Notes: a model not told the origin generated them from the letters alone. Shown: positions 34,021 through 41,894, counted from the first letter of the stretch. The stretch: DNA of 41,921 nt from Leuconostoc holzapfelii (GCF_012396485.1 NZ_JAAXPO010000010.1:1-41921), one strand, 5' to 3'. Made by a program: numbers and translations.

Positions 34021-34802
34021 CATTAAGCCAGTTTGAAATACAAGAAATTGACCAAACCGTTCTGCTGTGGCTTGATGAAGCCCGGAAACAAACATTGGCA
34101 GCCATGGCCCAACAATTGGACGTGGGCACCAAAAGCAATCGTCGCGATTTGGTGACAAACGTTGACCAAGCCAATGAAGCCTTTTTAAACGCAAAAATTC
34201 GTGCTTTTGACCCTGAGGCCCATATTGTGAGTGAAGAGGGATTTGGCGATCATCAGCTAGACATGCAAGGTAATGTCTGGTTTGTGGATCCGATTGATGG
34301 CACGATGAACTTTGTCAAAGAGCAAACGGATTTTGCCATCATGATTGGCTTTTATGTCGGGAGCCAACCTGTTTTAGGTTGGATTTTGGATGTGGTGAAC
34401 AACGTGGTTTATCACGGTGGGCCTGAAATTGGGGTTTATGCTAACCAATTGCGCATCAGCGCGCCCAAAAACGAACCTTTGGCAGAAGGCTTGGTTTTGT
34501 TAAGTGGTGCACGGTTGCTTTATGGCATGTTTGGTTATGACGAAATTGCCAAGGCCGCTTTAGGCTTTCGCATTATCGGGGCCGCAGGGCCATCGTTTAT
34601 TCGCGTCATTTTAGGGCAAGCCGTCGGCTATTCCTCAAAAATGATGCCGTGGGATTTTGCAGCCGGGCAAGTTTTAGCAAAAACACTGGGTTTATCTGTT
34701 TCAGATATTGACGGTCAGCCACTAGATATGTTATCATCAAACATAGTATTAGTGGCTACAAATCGTGCGCATCGTGATATTTTAACGTTGCATCAAAGCT
34801 AG
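34017..34802 (+). CDS. Inositol monophosphatase family protein
   Basis: A 261-residue magnesium-dependent phosphatase of the IMPase/SuhB family. The metal site is visible in NLVTNVDQANEAF-like sequence (DLVTNVD), HIVSEEGFGD (EE), WFVDPIDGTMNFVK (DPIDGT) and MMPWDFAAGQVLAK (WD). All ligands are present. Substrate may be inositol phosphates, another sugar phosphate or 3'-phosphonucleotides; the sequence does not decide. ATG overlaps the UPF0223 stop. A terminator covers its stop codon. Confidence 0.9.
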   Translation: MTLSQFEIQEIDQTVLLWLDEARKQTLAAMAQQLDVGTKSNRRDLVTNVDQANEAFLNAKIRAFDPEAHIVSEEGFGDHQLDMQGNVWFVDPIDGTMNFVKEQTDFAIMIGFYVGSQPVLGWILDVVNNVVYHGGPEIGVYANQLRISAPKNEPLAEGLVLLSGARLLYGMFGYDEIAKAALGFRIIGAAGPSFIRVILGQAVGYSSKMMPWDFAAGQVLAKTLGLSVSDIDGQPLDMLSSNIVLVATNRAHRDILTLHQS

Positions 34803-34824
34803 GGCACATTGGACCCTAGCTTTT
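34795..34824 (+). terminator. Terminator after the inositol-phosphatase gene
   Basis: AAAGCTAGGG / CCCTAGCTTT with loop CACATTGGA; the TAG stop codon lies in the left arm. Confidence 0.88.
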
Positions 34825-34866
34825 ACTATGAGATAAGTAGCATTAAATTAAAGGAGCACTAGGAAA

Positions 34867-36705
34867 TTGGCAAATCGCGAAGATATTCGTAACATCGCTA
34901 TCATCGCCCACGTCGATCACGGAAAGACGACGTTGGTTAACGAACTTTTGAAGCAATCAGATACATTGGACTCACGCAAGGAATTGGGTGATCGTGCGAT
35001 GGATACAAACGACATCGAAAAAGAACGTGGTATCACGATCTTGTCAAAGAACACAGCTGTTAAGGTTGGCGACAAGCAAATCAACATCTTGGATACACCA
35101 GGACACGCGGACTTCGGTGGTGAAGTTGAACGTATCATGGGTATGGTTGATGGCGTTTTGTTGGTTGTTGATGCCTTTGAAGGAACCATGCCACAAACAC
35201 GTTTCGTGTTGAAGAAGGCCTTCGAACAAAACTTGACACCAATTGTTGTTGTCAACAAGGTTGACCGTCCTGGTGCACGTCCTGAAGAAGTTGTCGATGA
35301 AGTGTTGGATTTGTTCATTGAACTTGGTGCCGATGAAGAAGACTTGGATTTCCCAGTGATCTTTGCGTCAGCTATGAACGGGACATCATCATTGTCACCA
35401 GATGTTGCGGATCAAGAACACACAATGACACCAGTCTTTGACAAGGTGTTTGAAACAATCCCAGCCCCTGTTGATAACTCAGACGAACCTTTGCAATTCC
35501 AAGTGGCGATGTTGGATTATAACGACTTCGTTGGTCGTATTGGTATCGGACGTGTGAAGCGTGGGACAATCAAGATTGGTGATAACGTTGAAGTGTTGAA
35601 GCTTGACGGTACATCACAATCATTCCGTGTGACAAAGCTTTCAGGTTTCATTGGTCTTGACCAAGTTGAAATCGAAGAAGCTAAGGCCGGTGATTTGATC
35701 GCTGTTTCTGGTATGGAAGATATCTCAGTTGGTGAAACTGTTGCTGACCCAGCACACCCAGAAGCTTTGCCAATTTTGCGTATTGACGAACCAACTTTGC
35801 AAATGACTTTCCGTCAAAACGACAGCCCATTTGCTGGTAAAGAAGGTAAGTTCGTGACTGCACGTCAAATCGAAGACCGTTTGCGTCGCGAATTGCACAC
35901 TGATGTTTCTTTGCGTGTTGAAGACACAGATCAAGCTGGTGCTTGGTTGGTTTCAGGACGTGGTGAATTGCACTTGTCAATCTTGATTGAAACAATGCGT
36001 CGTGAAGGCTTCGAATTGCAAGCATCACGTCCACAAGTTATCTATCGTGACATCGATGGTGTGCAATCAGAACCATACGAATCAGTGCAAATTGACACAC
36101 CTGATGAATATGCTTCAACAGTGATTGACTCATTGAACCAACGTAAGGGTGAAATGGAAAACATGGAATCTGTTGGTAATGGTCAAACACGTTTGACTTA
36201 TATGGCACCTTCACGTGGTTTGATTGGTTATGCCACTGAATTCATGTCAGCAACGCGCGGTTATGGTATCTTCAACCACACATATGCTGAATATCGTCCA
36301 GTTGTCCGCAACTGGGAACCAGGCCGTCGTAACGGGGCGTTGGTTTCAATCAACCAAGGTACAACTTCTAACTACGCCATCATGGGTGTTGAAGACCGTG
36401 GACAAATGTTCGTCGGTGCCGGTGTTGAAGTTTATGAAGGTATGATCGTTGGTATGAACGCGCGTGACAATGACATCTCTGTCAACGTGACAAAGTTGAA
36501 GCCACAATCAAACGTGCGTTCATCAAACAAGGACCAAACAGCTTCAATCAAGACACCACGTGTCATGAACTTGGAAGCCAGCTTGGAATTCTTGAATGAT
36601 GATGAATACGTTGAAGTAACACCTGAAAACGTTCGTATCCGTAAGGCAATCTTGAACACGGCTGAACGTGAAAAGGCTGCTAAGCGTCGTAAGGCATCAA
36701 AGTAA
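34867..36705 (+). CDS. typA: Ribosome-associated GTPase TypA/BipA
   Basis: A 612-residue translational GTPase related to EF-G that acts on ribosomes under stress and in subunit assembly. G motifs: AHVDHGKTT (about 14-22), RGITILSKN (switch I), DTPGHADFGGEVER, NKVDRPGARP. C-terminal domain signatures include GRGELHLSILIETMRREGFE and PSRGLIGYATEFMS, ending in a basic tail AAKRRKASK. The start codon is TTG; AAGGAG lies 10 nt upstream, with AGGA closer. Codon use is strongly optimised, like dnaK and infB. Confidence 0.97.
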   Translation: MANREDIRNIAIIAHVDHGKTTLVNELLKQSDTLDSRKELGDRAMDTNDIEKERGITILSKNTAVKVGDKQINILDTPGHADFGGEVERIMGMVDGVLLVVDAFEGTMPQTRFVLKKAFEQNLTPIVVVNKVDRPGARPEEVVDEVLDLFIELGADEEDLDFPVIFASAMNGTSSLSPDVADQEHTMTPVFDKVFETIPAPVDNSDEPLQFQVAMLDYNDFVGRIGIGRVKRGTIKIGDNVEVLKLDGTSQSFRVTKLSGFIGLDQVEIEEAKAGDLIAVSGMEDISVGETVADPAHPEALPILRIDEPTLQMTFRQNDSPFAGKEGKFVTARQIEDRLRRELHTDVSLRVEDTDQAGAWLVSGRGELHLSILIETMRREGFELQASRPQVIYRDIDGVQSEPYESVQIDTPDEYASTVIDSLNQRKGEMENMESVGNGQTRLTYMAPSRGLIGYATEFMSATRGYGIFNHTYAEYRPVVRNWEPGRRNGALVSINQGTTSNYAIMGVEDRGQMFVGAGVEVYEGMIVGMNARDNDISVNVTKLKPQSNVRSSNKDQTASIKTPRVMNLEASLEFLNDDEYVEVTPENVRIRKAILNTAEREKAAKRRKASK

Positions 36706-36715
36706 TTTAATTTAA

Positions 36716-36740
36716 CAAGAACCCTTTGTGGTTCTTGGTT
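36716..36740 (+). terminator. Hairpin after typA
   Basis: CAAGAACC / GGTTCTTG with a 6-nt loop but only a weak T-tail, 3 nt before the tRNA. It may end typA mRNA inefficiently so that the tRNA is also read from upstream. Confidence 0.5.
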
Positions 36741-36742
36741 AT

Positions 36743-36830
36743 GGAGATATGGCACAATCTGGTACTGCAACGGACTCGAAATCCGTCGAGCCGCATTTCG
36801 CGGTGTGCGGGTTCAAATCCCGCTATCTCC
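36743..36830 (+). tRNA. tRNA-Ser(CGA)
   Basis: An 88-nt class II tRNA. Acceptor arms GGAGATA / TATCTCC pair fully. The D-arm has GCA/TGC and the GG of the loop. The anticodon stem is ACGGA/TCCGT with loop CTCGAAA, giving anticodon CGA (codon UCG). A long variable arm CCGC-ATTT-GCGG type confirms Ser. T-stem GCGGG/CCCGC with loop TTCAAAT. CCA is not encoded (TTA follows). It forms the boundary to the phage-like region downstream, a usual integration place. Confidence 0.95.
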
Positions 36831-36865
36831 TTAAGGGTATTTCATATACAGCCAAAATATGTACT

Positions 36866-36893
36866 AAAACGTTGATATATCAACGTTTTTTTG
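36866..36893 (+). terminator. Terminator downstream of tRNA-Ser
   Basis: A perfect 24-nt palindrome, AAAACGTTGATA / TATCAACGTTTT, followed by more T residues. Confidence 0.85.
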
Positions 36894-36988
36894 TTTCTCA
36901 TCACGTAATAGAACATCTCACGCGGAGCCAAATTGGCGCCACGCTAAATTTGTCTTAACCTAAATGCTCAAGTGATTGTCACTCTGGA

Positions 36989-37156
36989 TTAAAGGCGTAG
37001 CATGCGTTGTTCAGGAGTTTTAGGCCTAATCGGTGTGTCTTCACATATATGAGCAAGTAGTCCGGTTTCATTTAATGATTTTTCTCTATTGGGTGCTGCC
37101 AATGAAAATATCAGACGTTCTTCCCATGATGTTTGGGACAGTGTATTTCTAAACAT
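36989..37156 (-). pseudogene. Coding remnant with apparent frameshift, unknown family
   Basis: On the - strand 55 codons read like genuine protein (RNTLSQTSWEERLIF, then NREKSLNETGLLAHICED) and stop at 36989. Upstream, the continuing protein-like reading (RKGRLCYLNKMN-type) is in another frame, suggesting a frameshift in a longer gene. No SD precedes the ATG at 37156. I do not recognise the family. It may also be an accidental open frame. Confidence 0.35.
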
Positions 37157-37232
37157 CAACTTATGCTTATTGTGACATTCATTTTGTTGAGGTAACAGAG
37201 ACGGCCTTTCTGGTCTTCTCGATTTAAAAATC

Positions 37233-37649
37233 ATGCAACGTGAAGAGAATTTAAGGCGATCACATGCTGATGACGAGGACAAATACCAAGAGATCGTTAA
37301 GAAAGACAAGTTGACTGGCAAAATCTACACCACGTGGAAGAAAGTTTATTCCAGAACAGATGATGACAACAATGGAGGTGGTAGAGCACAGAACAAGCAC
37401 TCACGGCCCGCTGATGATGAATTTATTCGGGTTCAGATGGATCCAGTCCTGAACAAGTTGAAAAGCCAACGAGAAGATATTCAGCGCTGGTTAACCACCT
37501 ATGAACCTCACAAGCGAATGGTTGTAGGCTACTATTATTCCAGTAGGTTGATAACTTGGACTAAAGTTGCCAAAAAATATCATATATCTGAGCGTACTGC
37601 GATGGGGTGGCGTGCAGAAATCAAACACATATTAGGCGCAGTGCTATAA
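37233..37649 (+). CDS. Phage ArpU/RinA-like late transcription regulator
   Basis: A 138-residue protein whose last 45 residues (VVGYYYSSRLITWTKVAKKY and HISERTAMGWRAEIKHILGAV) form a sigma-4-like helix-turn-helix, as in ArpU/RinA-type phage regulators that sit just before the terminase genes. The N-terminal part is charged and low in hydrophobics, with an Asn/Gly linker (DDDNNGGGRAQ). No SD is visible before ATG 37233, so the start is uncertain or the 5' end has been lost. A weak GCAG/CTGC hairpin with a T-run overlaps its end. No terminase follows, consistent with prophage decay. Confidence 0.55.
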   Translation: MQREENLRRSHADDEDKYQEIVKKDKLTGKIYTTWKKVYSRTDDDNNGGGRAQNKHSRPADDEFIRVQMDPVLNKLKSQREDIQRWLTTYEPHKRMVVGYYYSSRLITWTKVAKKYHISERTAMGWRAEIKHILGAVL

Positions 37650-37760
37650 TGCTGCATTTTTTGTGCAGTTTTATGGTTAATATATGGTGTAAATTTGTAG
37701 TGTTGAATGATTATAAGGTTGAACACTTCATTTAAATTCTAATCCAATTCATTTTTTCTG

Positions 37761-37769
37761 GTGGTATGA
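37761..37769 (+). promoter_or_regulatory. Extended -10 promoter of the 86-residue unknown gene
   Basis: TGG + TATGAT (37764-37769), followed by TAG. The same TGGTATGATTA string occurs before the membrane-protein gene at 38235. Confidence 0.55.
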
Positions 37770-37826
37770 TTAGTGACATGGACGAAAATAGCAGACAGAA
37801 CAGTAAATGAAGGAAGAGGAAAAGTA

Positions 37827-38087
37827 ATGACGTATCATCTTAATTTAAAAGAAACCGATAAGTTGGCATTTGTTGGTTATAAAGAAATCGATAAGGTGCT
37901 AGTTGTTTGTGATGATAAACCCGATCGTAATTTTTGGTATTTTACAAAAGACGGCAAGAAGCTTTCAGCGCAAGACATTGCAGATGTTCTAAAAACAACA
38001 AAATGGAATAACGCATTCGATGACGATGGTTATATCAGCAGTGACGCTGATGCCCGCTCAATAGACAACGAACTAAAACAACTTTAA
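37827..38087 (+). CDS. Unknown acidic small protein (island)
   Basis: An 86-residue protein with no signal or membrane segment, rich in Lys and Asp. It begins MTYHLNLKETDKLAFVGYKE and has a central strand-like VLVVCDDKPDRNFWYFTKDGK. I know no family. ATG 37827 is chosen over ATG 37773 because GAGGAAAAGTA supplies an SD. With its own extended -10 promoter and its own terminator it forms a self-contained cassette, as in phage morons. Confidence 0.65.
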   Translation: MTYHLNLKETDKLAFVGYKEIDKVLVVCDDKPDRNFWYFTKDGKKLSAQDIADVLKTTKWNNAFDDDGYISSDADARSIDNELKQL

Positions 38088-38102
38088 TTATTTAATTTGA
38101 TC

Positions 38103-38130
38103 AATAAGCGTTTAGGCGCTTTTTATTTTG
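38103..38130 (+). terminator. Terminator, copy 1 of a repeated unit
   Basis: AATAAGCG-TTTAG-GCGCTTTTTATTTTG. The flanks are identical to a second copy at 38875-38902. Confidence 0.75.
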
Positions 38131-38204
38131 TGGTGATTTAAGGCCGTTATTAGGTTGTGAGAGAATAAAAGTGCGGAACTCTAATAATATTACGTTTCCT
38201 TTAA

Positions 38205-38213
38205 TGGTATGAT
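38205..38213 (+). promoter_or_regulatory. Extended -10 promoter of the membrane/coiled-coil gene
   Basis: TGG + TATGAT (38208-38213), 22 nt before ATG 38235, with GGAGGA as SD. Confidence 0.55.
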
Positions 38214-38234
38214 TATTGCTATTGGAGGATTGAA

Positions 38235-38879
38235 ATGCAGAGGTTAGTAAAAATTATTAGTAACAAATGGACATATTTTATAATATTAGGATTGTTCATT
38301 GCTATTCCGGTAGTTATTCAAATTTCCCAAGCCTTTCTTGGCGATAAGACAACCCATGGTGATTGGTTAGGGTTTTGGGGTAGCTATTTGGGGATTATTC
38401 CAGCTGGTTTAATTACCTATTTTATGTATTTGAAAGAAAGGGAAATAGACAGAAAGAAAAATACGAGTGCGCTTTTAGTGAAAGATACCGATTTGTTCAT
38501 TTCGCAATGTGAAGAAATAATCAGTGACATTGATAAGCTAGAAGAAAATGTCAACAACGCAATAAAACAGATGGGTTTTCTCCAACAGAAGTATGCGGTA
38601 AAGGAAAGTATTTGGCGTTTTCAAGATGAAATATCAACAATTTATGAGAAGGAAATACCTGCGGTAAACGATAATTTTAGAGACGATACTTTGGATGAAA
38701 TAAACAAAATAGTGAAAAAATCCCTTGATTTAGTCGAAGAATCTCAAAATACAATCGAACTTCCAGATAAAGCATATTACGTGACTGACCGGTTGAAACC
38801 TATTAAACAAGCTTTAAAATACGAATTGGTTAATTCGAGAAAAGAACAACTCAAGGCAAAAAGGATGATACTTGAATAA
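38235..38879 (+). CDS. Membrane-anchored coiled-coil protein of unknown function (island)
   Basis: A 214-residue protein with two N-terminal transmembrane helices (about 13-34 and 45-66) and a cytoplasmic alpha-helical domain of about 145 residues rich in Glu, Lys, Asp and Ile (SQCEEIISDIDKLEENVNNA). The second helix carries DWLGFWGSYLGIIPAGLITY, a pattern seen in many Firmicutes and phage accessory membrane proteins, none with a known function as far as I know. SD TTGGAGGA 7 nt before ATG. Private promoter and terminator; flanked by the repeated terminator units. Confidence 0.75.
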   Translation: MQRLVKIISNKWTYFIILGLFIAIPVVIQISQAFLGDKTTHGDWLGFWGSYLGIIPAGLITYFMYLKEREIDRKKNTSALLVKDTDLFISQCEEIISDIDKLEENVNNAIKQMGFLQQKYAVKESIWRFQDEISTIYEKEIPAVNDNFRDDTLDEINKIVKKSLDLVEESQNTIELPDKAYYVTDRLKPIKQALKYELVNSRKEQLKAKRMILE

Positions 38880-38902
38880 GCGCATAAGCGCTTTTTATTT
38901 TG
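38875..38902 (+). terminator. Terminator, copy 2 of a repeated unit
   Basis: AATAAGCG-CATAA-GCGCTTTTTATTTTG; overlaps the stop of the membrane-protein gene. Confidence 0.75.
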
Positions 38903-38928
38903 CAGTAAAACGTTGAAAGGAACACTTT

Positions 38929-39069
38929 ATGGATGCGTACTGGACTTGCATATTTGCATTATTACTATCCTCAAGTATAGAAATTACCGTGGGAACAATT
39001 ACACTGGTCTGTATTTATAAGTCGTTGTGTGCCATTAAAGAATTAATTGAAACCTATTTTGGTGTTTAG
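38929..39069 (+). CDS. Small single-span membrane protein (island)
   Basis: A 46-residue protein starting MDAYWTCIFALLLSSS, with one hydrophobic helix (about 5-30, to TLVCIYKS) and a short charged tail KELIETYFGV. SD GAAAGGA 7 nt before ATG. Size and topology resemble small phage-encoded membrane proteins (holin-like or regulatory), but there is no motif to name it. It lies just upstream of the broken HNH gene. Confidence 0.55.
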   Translation: MDAYWTCIFALLLSSSIEITVGTITLVCIYKSLCAIKELIETYFGV

Positions 39070-39083
39070 CTAAGGAGTCAGAA

Positions 39084-39419
39084 ATGCAAGTCAGAACATG
39101 CAAACAATCTAATTGTCATAACTTAGCACCATTGCCACATTGGTATTGTGAAGCACATCGTGCGTTAGAGGATGATTACCTGAATTCACGCATGAAATAT
39201 AGCCGAACGAGCAGTGATGCATACCGCAAACGTTACGATAAAGTGGACCGCAACGCGAACGAAGTTAAACGTTCACAAGTTAAGTTTTATCGTAGTAAGG
39301 TGTGGCAATCATTGCGAGAAGTAGTGTTAACCAAGCAGCATCTTTTGAACCAGAATTATTTAGATAATCGGTCAGAATATGTTGGAAGTTACACACCGGT
39401 AATATCGAGGCTTCTATAG
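39084..39419 (+). pseudogene. Phage HNH endonuclease, degenerate/truncated
   Basis: The first about 85 residues match the N-terminus of phage HNH endonucleases next to terminase genes: RTCKQSNCHNLAPLPHWYC, AHRALEDDYLNSRMKYSRTS, AYRKRYDKVDRNANE, then KFYRSKVWQSLREVVL. In the family a CxxC and the HNH core (DHIxPI...N...H) follow. Here the sequence reads TKQHLLNQNYLDNRSEYVGS and stops at 111 residues, with no second CxxC, HNH histidine or Asn/His pair. It is therefore a decayed remnant. SD AAGGAG is preserved. Confidence 0.65.
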
Positions 39420-39518
39420 AATAAAGGATGATTTATATGTTCACGACAAACACATAAGATTGGCTCTTTCGTATAATTACCTTTAAAAGAATAACTAGTT
39501 TTAGATTGAGAGAAAAGA

Positions 39519-40430
39519 ATGAAAATTAGATATATTGCTTTAAGCATTCTGGGGACAGCAACGATTGTTGCTGGCGGTTTGGTATATTGGGGTAGCCAAA
39601 ATCAAAAACCTATTCAAGCGGAAACCGCTAAGCAATCCCCTTCAACGATAAAAAAAAAGAGTGACACCAATGTTCTTGTTGCAAGTGGCGTTGACTACAA
39701 GATAATACAACCCAATGGTTTGGGTGGTGTTATTGCGCCACCTATTCCAATAAATAAGATAATGAGTAAAAAAGTTGCATTAGACGTTGTTGCTTCAACG
39801 CCAAACTTCAACCACTCGAAGTTAGTGCATATCAATCCTGATGGTGATAATTGGATTATCGAAGTTAATAATAAAGGGATTAATTACACAGTCACTCTTA
39901 ATCATTATCAAGATAAGTATGGAACAATAGTAGTAAAAGATTTAACGAGTTATGGATTCACAATACCTGAAAAATATTATGCGCCTTACAGAGAGAAACA
40001 AGAAAGTATTAATACCGCGTTTTCCGCATCATTGGCTGCTGGGAATAACGGATCGACAAATAATAGCGATTCTGATGAGTATTATGTGAACGCATATGGG
40101 CATACTATCAAAAAAGGTGAGACTGATAACACAGGAATTGCGCAGCGAGATCGCGAAGCCCATGCTGCTGAACAAAGTGCGTCTAATCATACTGTAGATG
40201 ACGGTTATGATTATGTATTGAACTTTTCTGATGGGACACAACGGTTAACAAATACAGCGCCAACGGGGCCTTATTGGCAAAAAGGCACAACTTCAGCGCC
40301 TGGTAGCAATCAAACGGGTAGGACGAATTTTAATCAAATAAAGCCGAGTGATCCAAGTCAAATGGAATCCTTCAACAATGATAATCAACAAAAAATTGAC
40401 AATTCTAAATTGTATACAAATTCAAATTAA
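39519..40430 (+). CDS. Secreted or membrane-anchored protein of unknown function (island)
   Basis: A 303-residue protein with one N-terminal hydrophobic segment (about 6-25, IALSILGTATIVAGGLVYWG). There is no lipobox cysteine, so it is an anchored or cleaved extracellular protein. Residues 35-60 are a Ser/Lys linker. About 80-150 form a possible PepSY-like unit (KVALDVVASTPNF, NWIIEVNNKGINYTVTLNH, GTIVVKDLTSYGF). The last 130 residues are low-complexity, rich in Asn, Ser, Thr, Gly and Gln. SD GAGAGAAAAGA. PepSY similarity is weak and by eye. Confidence 0.65.
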   Translation: MKIRYIALSILGTATIVAGGLVYWGSQNQKPIQAETAKQSPSTIKKKSDTNVLVASGVDYKIIQPNGLGGVIAPPIPINKIMSKKVALDVVASTPNFNHSKLVHINPDGDNWIIEVNNKGINYTVTLNHYQDKYGTIVVKDLTSYGFTIPEKYYAPYREKQESINTAFSASLAAGNNGSTNNSDSDEYYVNAYGHTIKKGETDNTGIAQRDREAHAAEQSASNHTVDDGYDYVLNFSDGTQRLTNTAPTGPYWQKGTTSAPGSNQTGRTNFNQIKPSDPSQMESFNNDNQQKIDNSKLYTNSN

Positions 40431-40445
40431 GGAAGAGAATACTAA

Positions 40446-40532
40446 CTAGTTATTCCAACAAATGCCGTTGGCATCAAGTATGGTCAATATGGCGAAGTTT
40501 GGTTCAACGCAGATGCATTCTTGCGACTTTAA
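40446..40532 (+). pseudogene. C-terminal fragment, possibly of a prophage lysin
   Basis: After an in-frame stop, 28 codons read LVIPTNAVGIKYGQYGEVWF and NADAFLRL before the stop codon, typical of the end of an SH3-like or cell-wall-binding domain of phage endolysins. No start codon or SD. It is followed by a strong terminator, as at the end of a phage lysis cassette. The family is suggested only by style and position. Confidence 0.4.
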
Positions 40533-40546
40533 TTAAATATATTTAA

Positions 40547-40583
40547 AGCCCGACTGGATTAAATTCTGGTCGGGTCTTTTTGT
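40547..40583 (+). terminator. Terminator after the lysin-like remnant
   Basis: CCCGAC / GTCGGG (part of GCCCGACTGG ... CTGGTCGGGTC) with a T-run. Confidence 0.8.
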
Positions 40584-40823
40584 TTTTAGTAAATAACTGG
40601 TTTTATGCGGGATTATACATATTGTTACATATTAATAAACTCTTTCGGTGGAAAACCAGTATAGATATATCGAATCTTTTATAAAAGAAAATTTCAACAA
40701 TGTTTTCTGTGGATGTAATATTAATTTATTTCATTTAATGCTAATGCATCTAATTCTTCATCTTTTATATTAATAAAAAATAAAAATTTACATTTTTAAT
40801 CCTATTTTTGGTAATATAGGCGT
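40584..40823. promoter_or_regulatory. AT-rich spacer with inverted repeat and a promoter giving a leaderless mRNA
   Basis: No gene is seen. ACTGGTTTT (40596-40604) is repeated inverted as AAAACCAGT (40652-40660) about 47 nt apart. The rest is very AT-rich. TGG + TAATAT (40812-40817) is an extended -10 ending 6 nt before ATG 40824, and no SD is present, so the HATPase-gene mRNA is probably leaderless. Confidence 0.5.
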
Positions 40824-41771
40824 ATGAAGCAAAATATGTACAAAATCTATGTTCCGACAATGGTCGAAGATTCTAATGAAAAAGCATTTACAACTTTATC
40901 AAATTTTGATAAACAAGTTAATGCTACCTTAAATAGGTTAGATAGTACGGAATCAATGCTACCAGTTGTTTTTAGTTTTGAAAAATGTAAAGGATTGAGT
41001 ACATATGCAATCGCATACATGGCAATTATTTCAAACTATATTAAGACAAGGGGGAGAAAACTTTTTTATAGTTGGGCAACAGCTACCGATGAAGTAAAAA
41101 AGGATTTTGAACTCAGCGGATTTATTAGTAGGTATTTTAAAAAATTCGTAGAAACATCACCATATATTCAAGATGAGGAACACAATGAAATTCAGTTCCG
41201 AGATTTTATCGGTAGTGAACTTGATGATATTATTGATGATGTTTTTGAGTATTTAGAAAAACAATGGTTTGAAAACATGCAATTTAAATTTGATGAAAGT
41301 TTATATAGCGAAATGGTAGGAAGTTTCGTAGAAATGTTTGCAAACGCAATTGAACACTCTGGAAATGGTCGCGATGTAGGTATTGCTGCATACGGTAAAC
41401 TAAATAATAACGCAAGTGAAATATATCTTTGTATAGTAGATCGAGGAGTTGGCATTGTAAATAATGTCAAAAAGTATTGGGATAAACATCATGCTGAAGA
41501 CGATACGCTTGATGATATACAAGCAATGAGATGGGCCTTAAAAGTAAATAATACCACTAGAGAGAAGAGGCTGGGTGGACAAGGTTTTAGTAATATTAGA
41601 CAATTCATAAGGGCAAATCAGGGAAGTTTAGATATTTATTCAAATTCGGTGCACGCACGAATGGAAAGTGACTTGCCGGATAACATTACTTTAGCAAATG
41701 AAAGTTTCCCTGGAACGATGTTGATATTCAAGCTAAAAAATGCGCGAATACTTTACAAAAGAAAGGCTTAA
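40824..41771 (+). CDS. STAS-like + HATPase (GHKL) protein, island-encoded
   Basis: A 315-residue cytoplasmic protein. The N-terminal about 110 residues look like a STAS domain (MLPVVFSFEKCKGLSTYAIAY, then YIKTRGRKLFYSW and ELSGFISRYFKKF). The C-terminal part is a GHKL ATPase: N box MFANAIEHSGNG, G1 box VDRGVGIV, G2 box GGQGFSNIRQFI, and PGTMLIFKL as the last strand. There is no phospho-acceptor His or transmembrane part, so it is not a sensor kinase. Such proteins are found in accessory regions, often beside a small STAS-like (DUF4325) gene, and resemble anti-sigma switch kinases. Role unknown. Confidence 0.75.
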   Translation: MKQNMYKIYVPTMVEDSNEKAFTTLSNFDKQVNATLNRLDSTESMLPVVFSFEKCKGLSTYAIAYMAIISNYIKTRGRKLFYSWATATDEVKKDFELSGFISRYFKKFVETSPYIQDEEHNEIQFRDFIGSELDDIIDDVFEYLEKQWFENMQFKFDESLYSEMVGSFVEMFANAIEHSGNGRDVGIAAYGKLNNNASEIYLCIVDRGVGIVNNVKKYWDKHHAEDDTLDDIQAMRWALKVNNTTREKRLGGQGFSNIRQFIRANQGSLDIYSNSVHARMESDLPDNITLANESFPGTMLIFKLKNARILYKRKA

Positions 41772-41775
41772 TAAT

Positions 41776-41868
41776 ATGACTACAACTTATAAGATTATGG
41801 CAGATTGTAAAATTAAACCGAACACCTTGCATAAAAAAACTGCAGAGACTTTAATGGTAATTGACTAA
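41776..41868 (+). pseudogene. Short ORF after the HATPase gene, possibly a truncated partner
   Basis: A 30-codon frame starting 4 nt after the HATPase stop: MTTTYKIMADCKIKPN, then TLHKKTAETLMVID and stop. Its position is where a STAS-like partner is often encoded, but the sequence is too short to match that family. The stop lies about 25 nt before a new ORF with its own SD, so insertion of another element may have cut it. Confidence 0.35.
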
Positions 41869-41894
41869 AATCAACCATAAAGGATCTGCAGCTT

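Noticed and set aside
37640-37680. Strong terminator after the phage regulator-like gene
   Set aside because: Only a 4-bp GCAG/CTGC stem with a T-run could be drawn; too weak to list as a separate feature.
39420-39518. Short ATG frame near 39436
   Set aside because: Stops after a few codons; nothing supports a gene.
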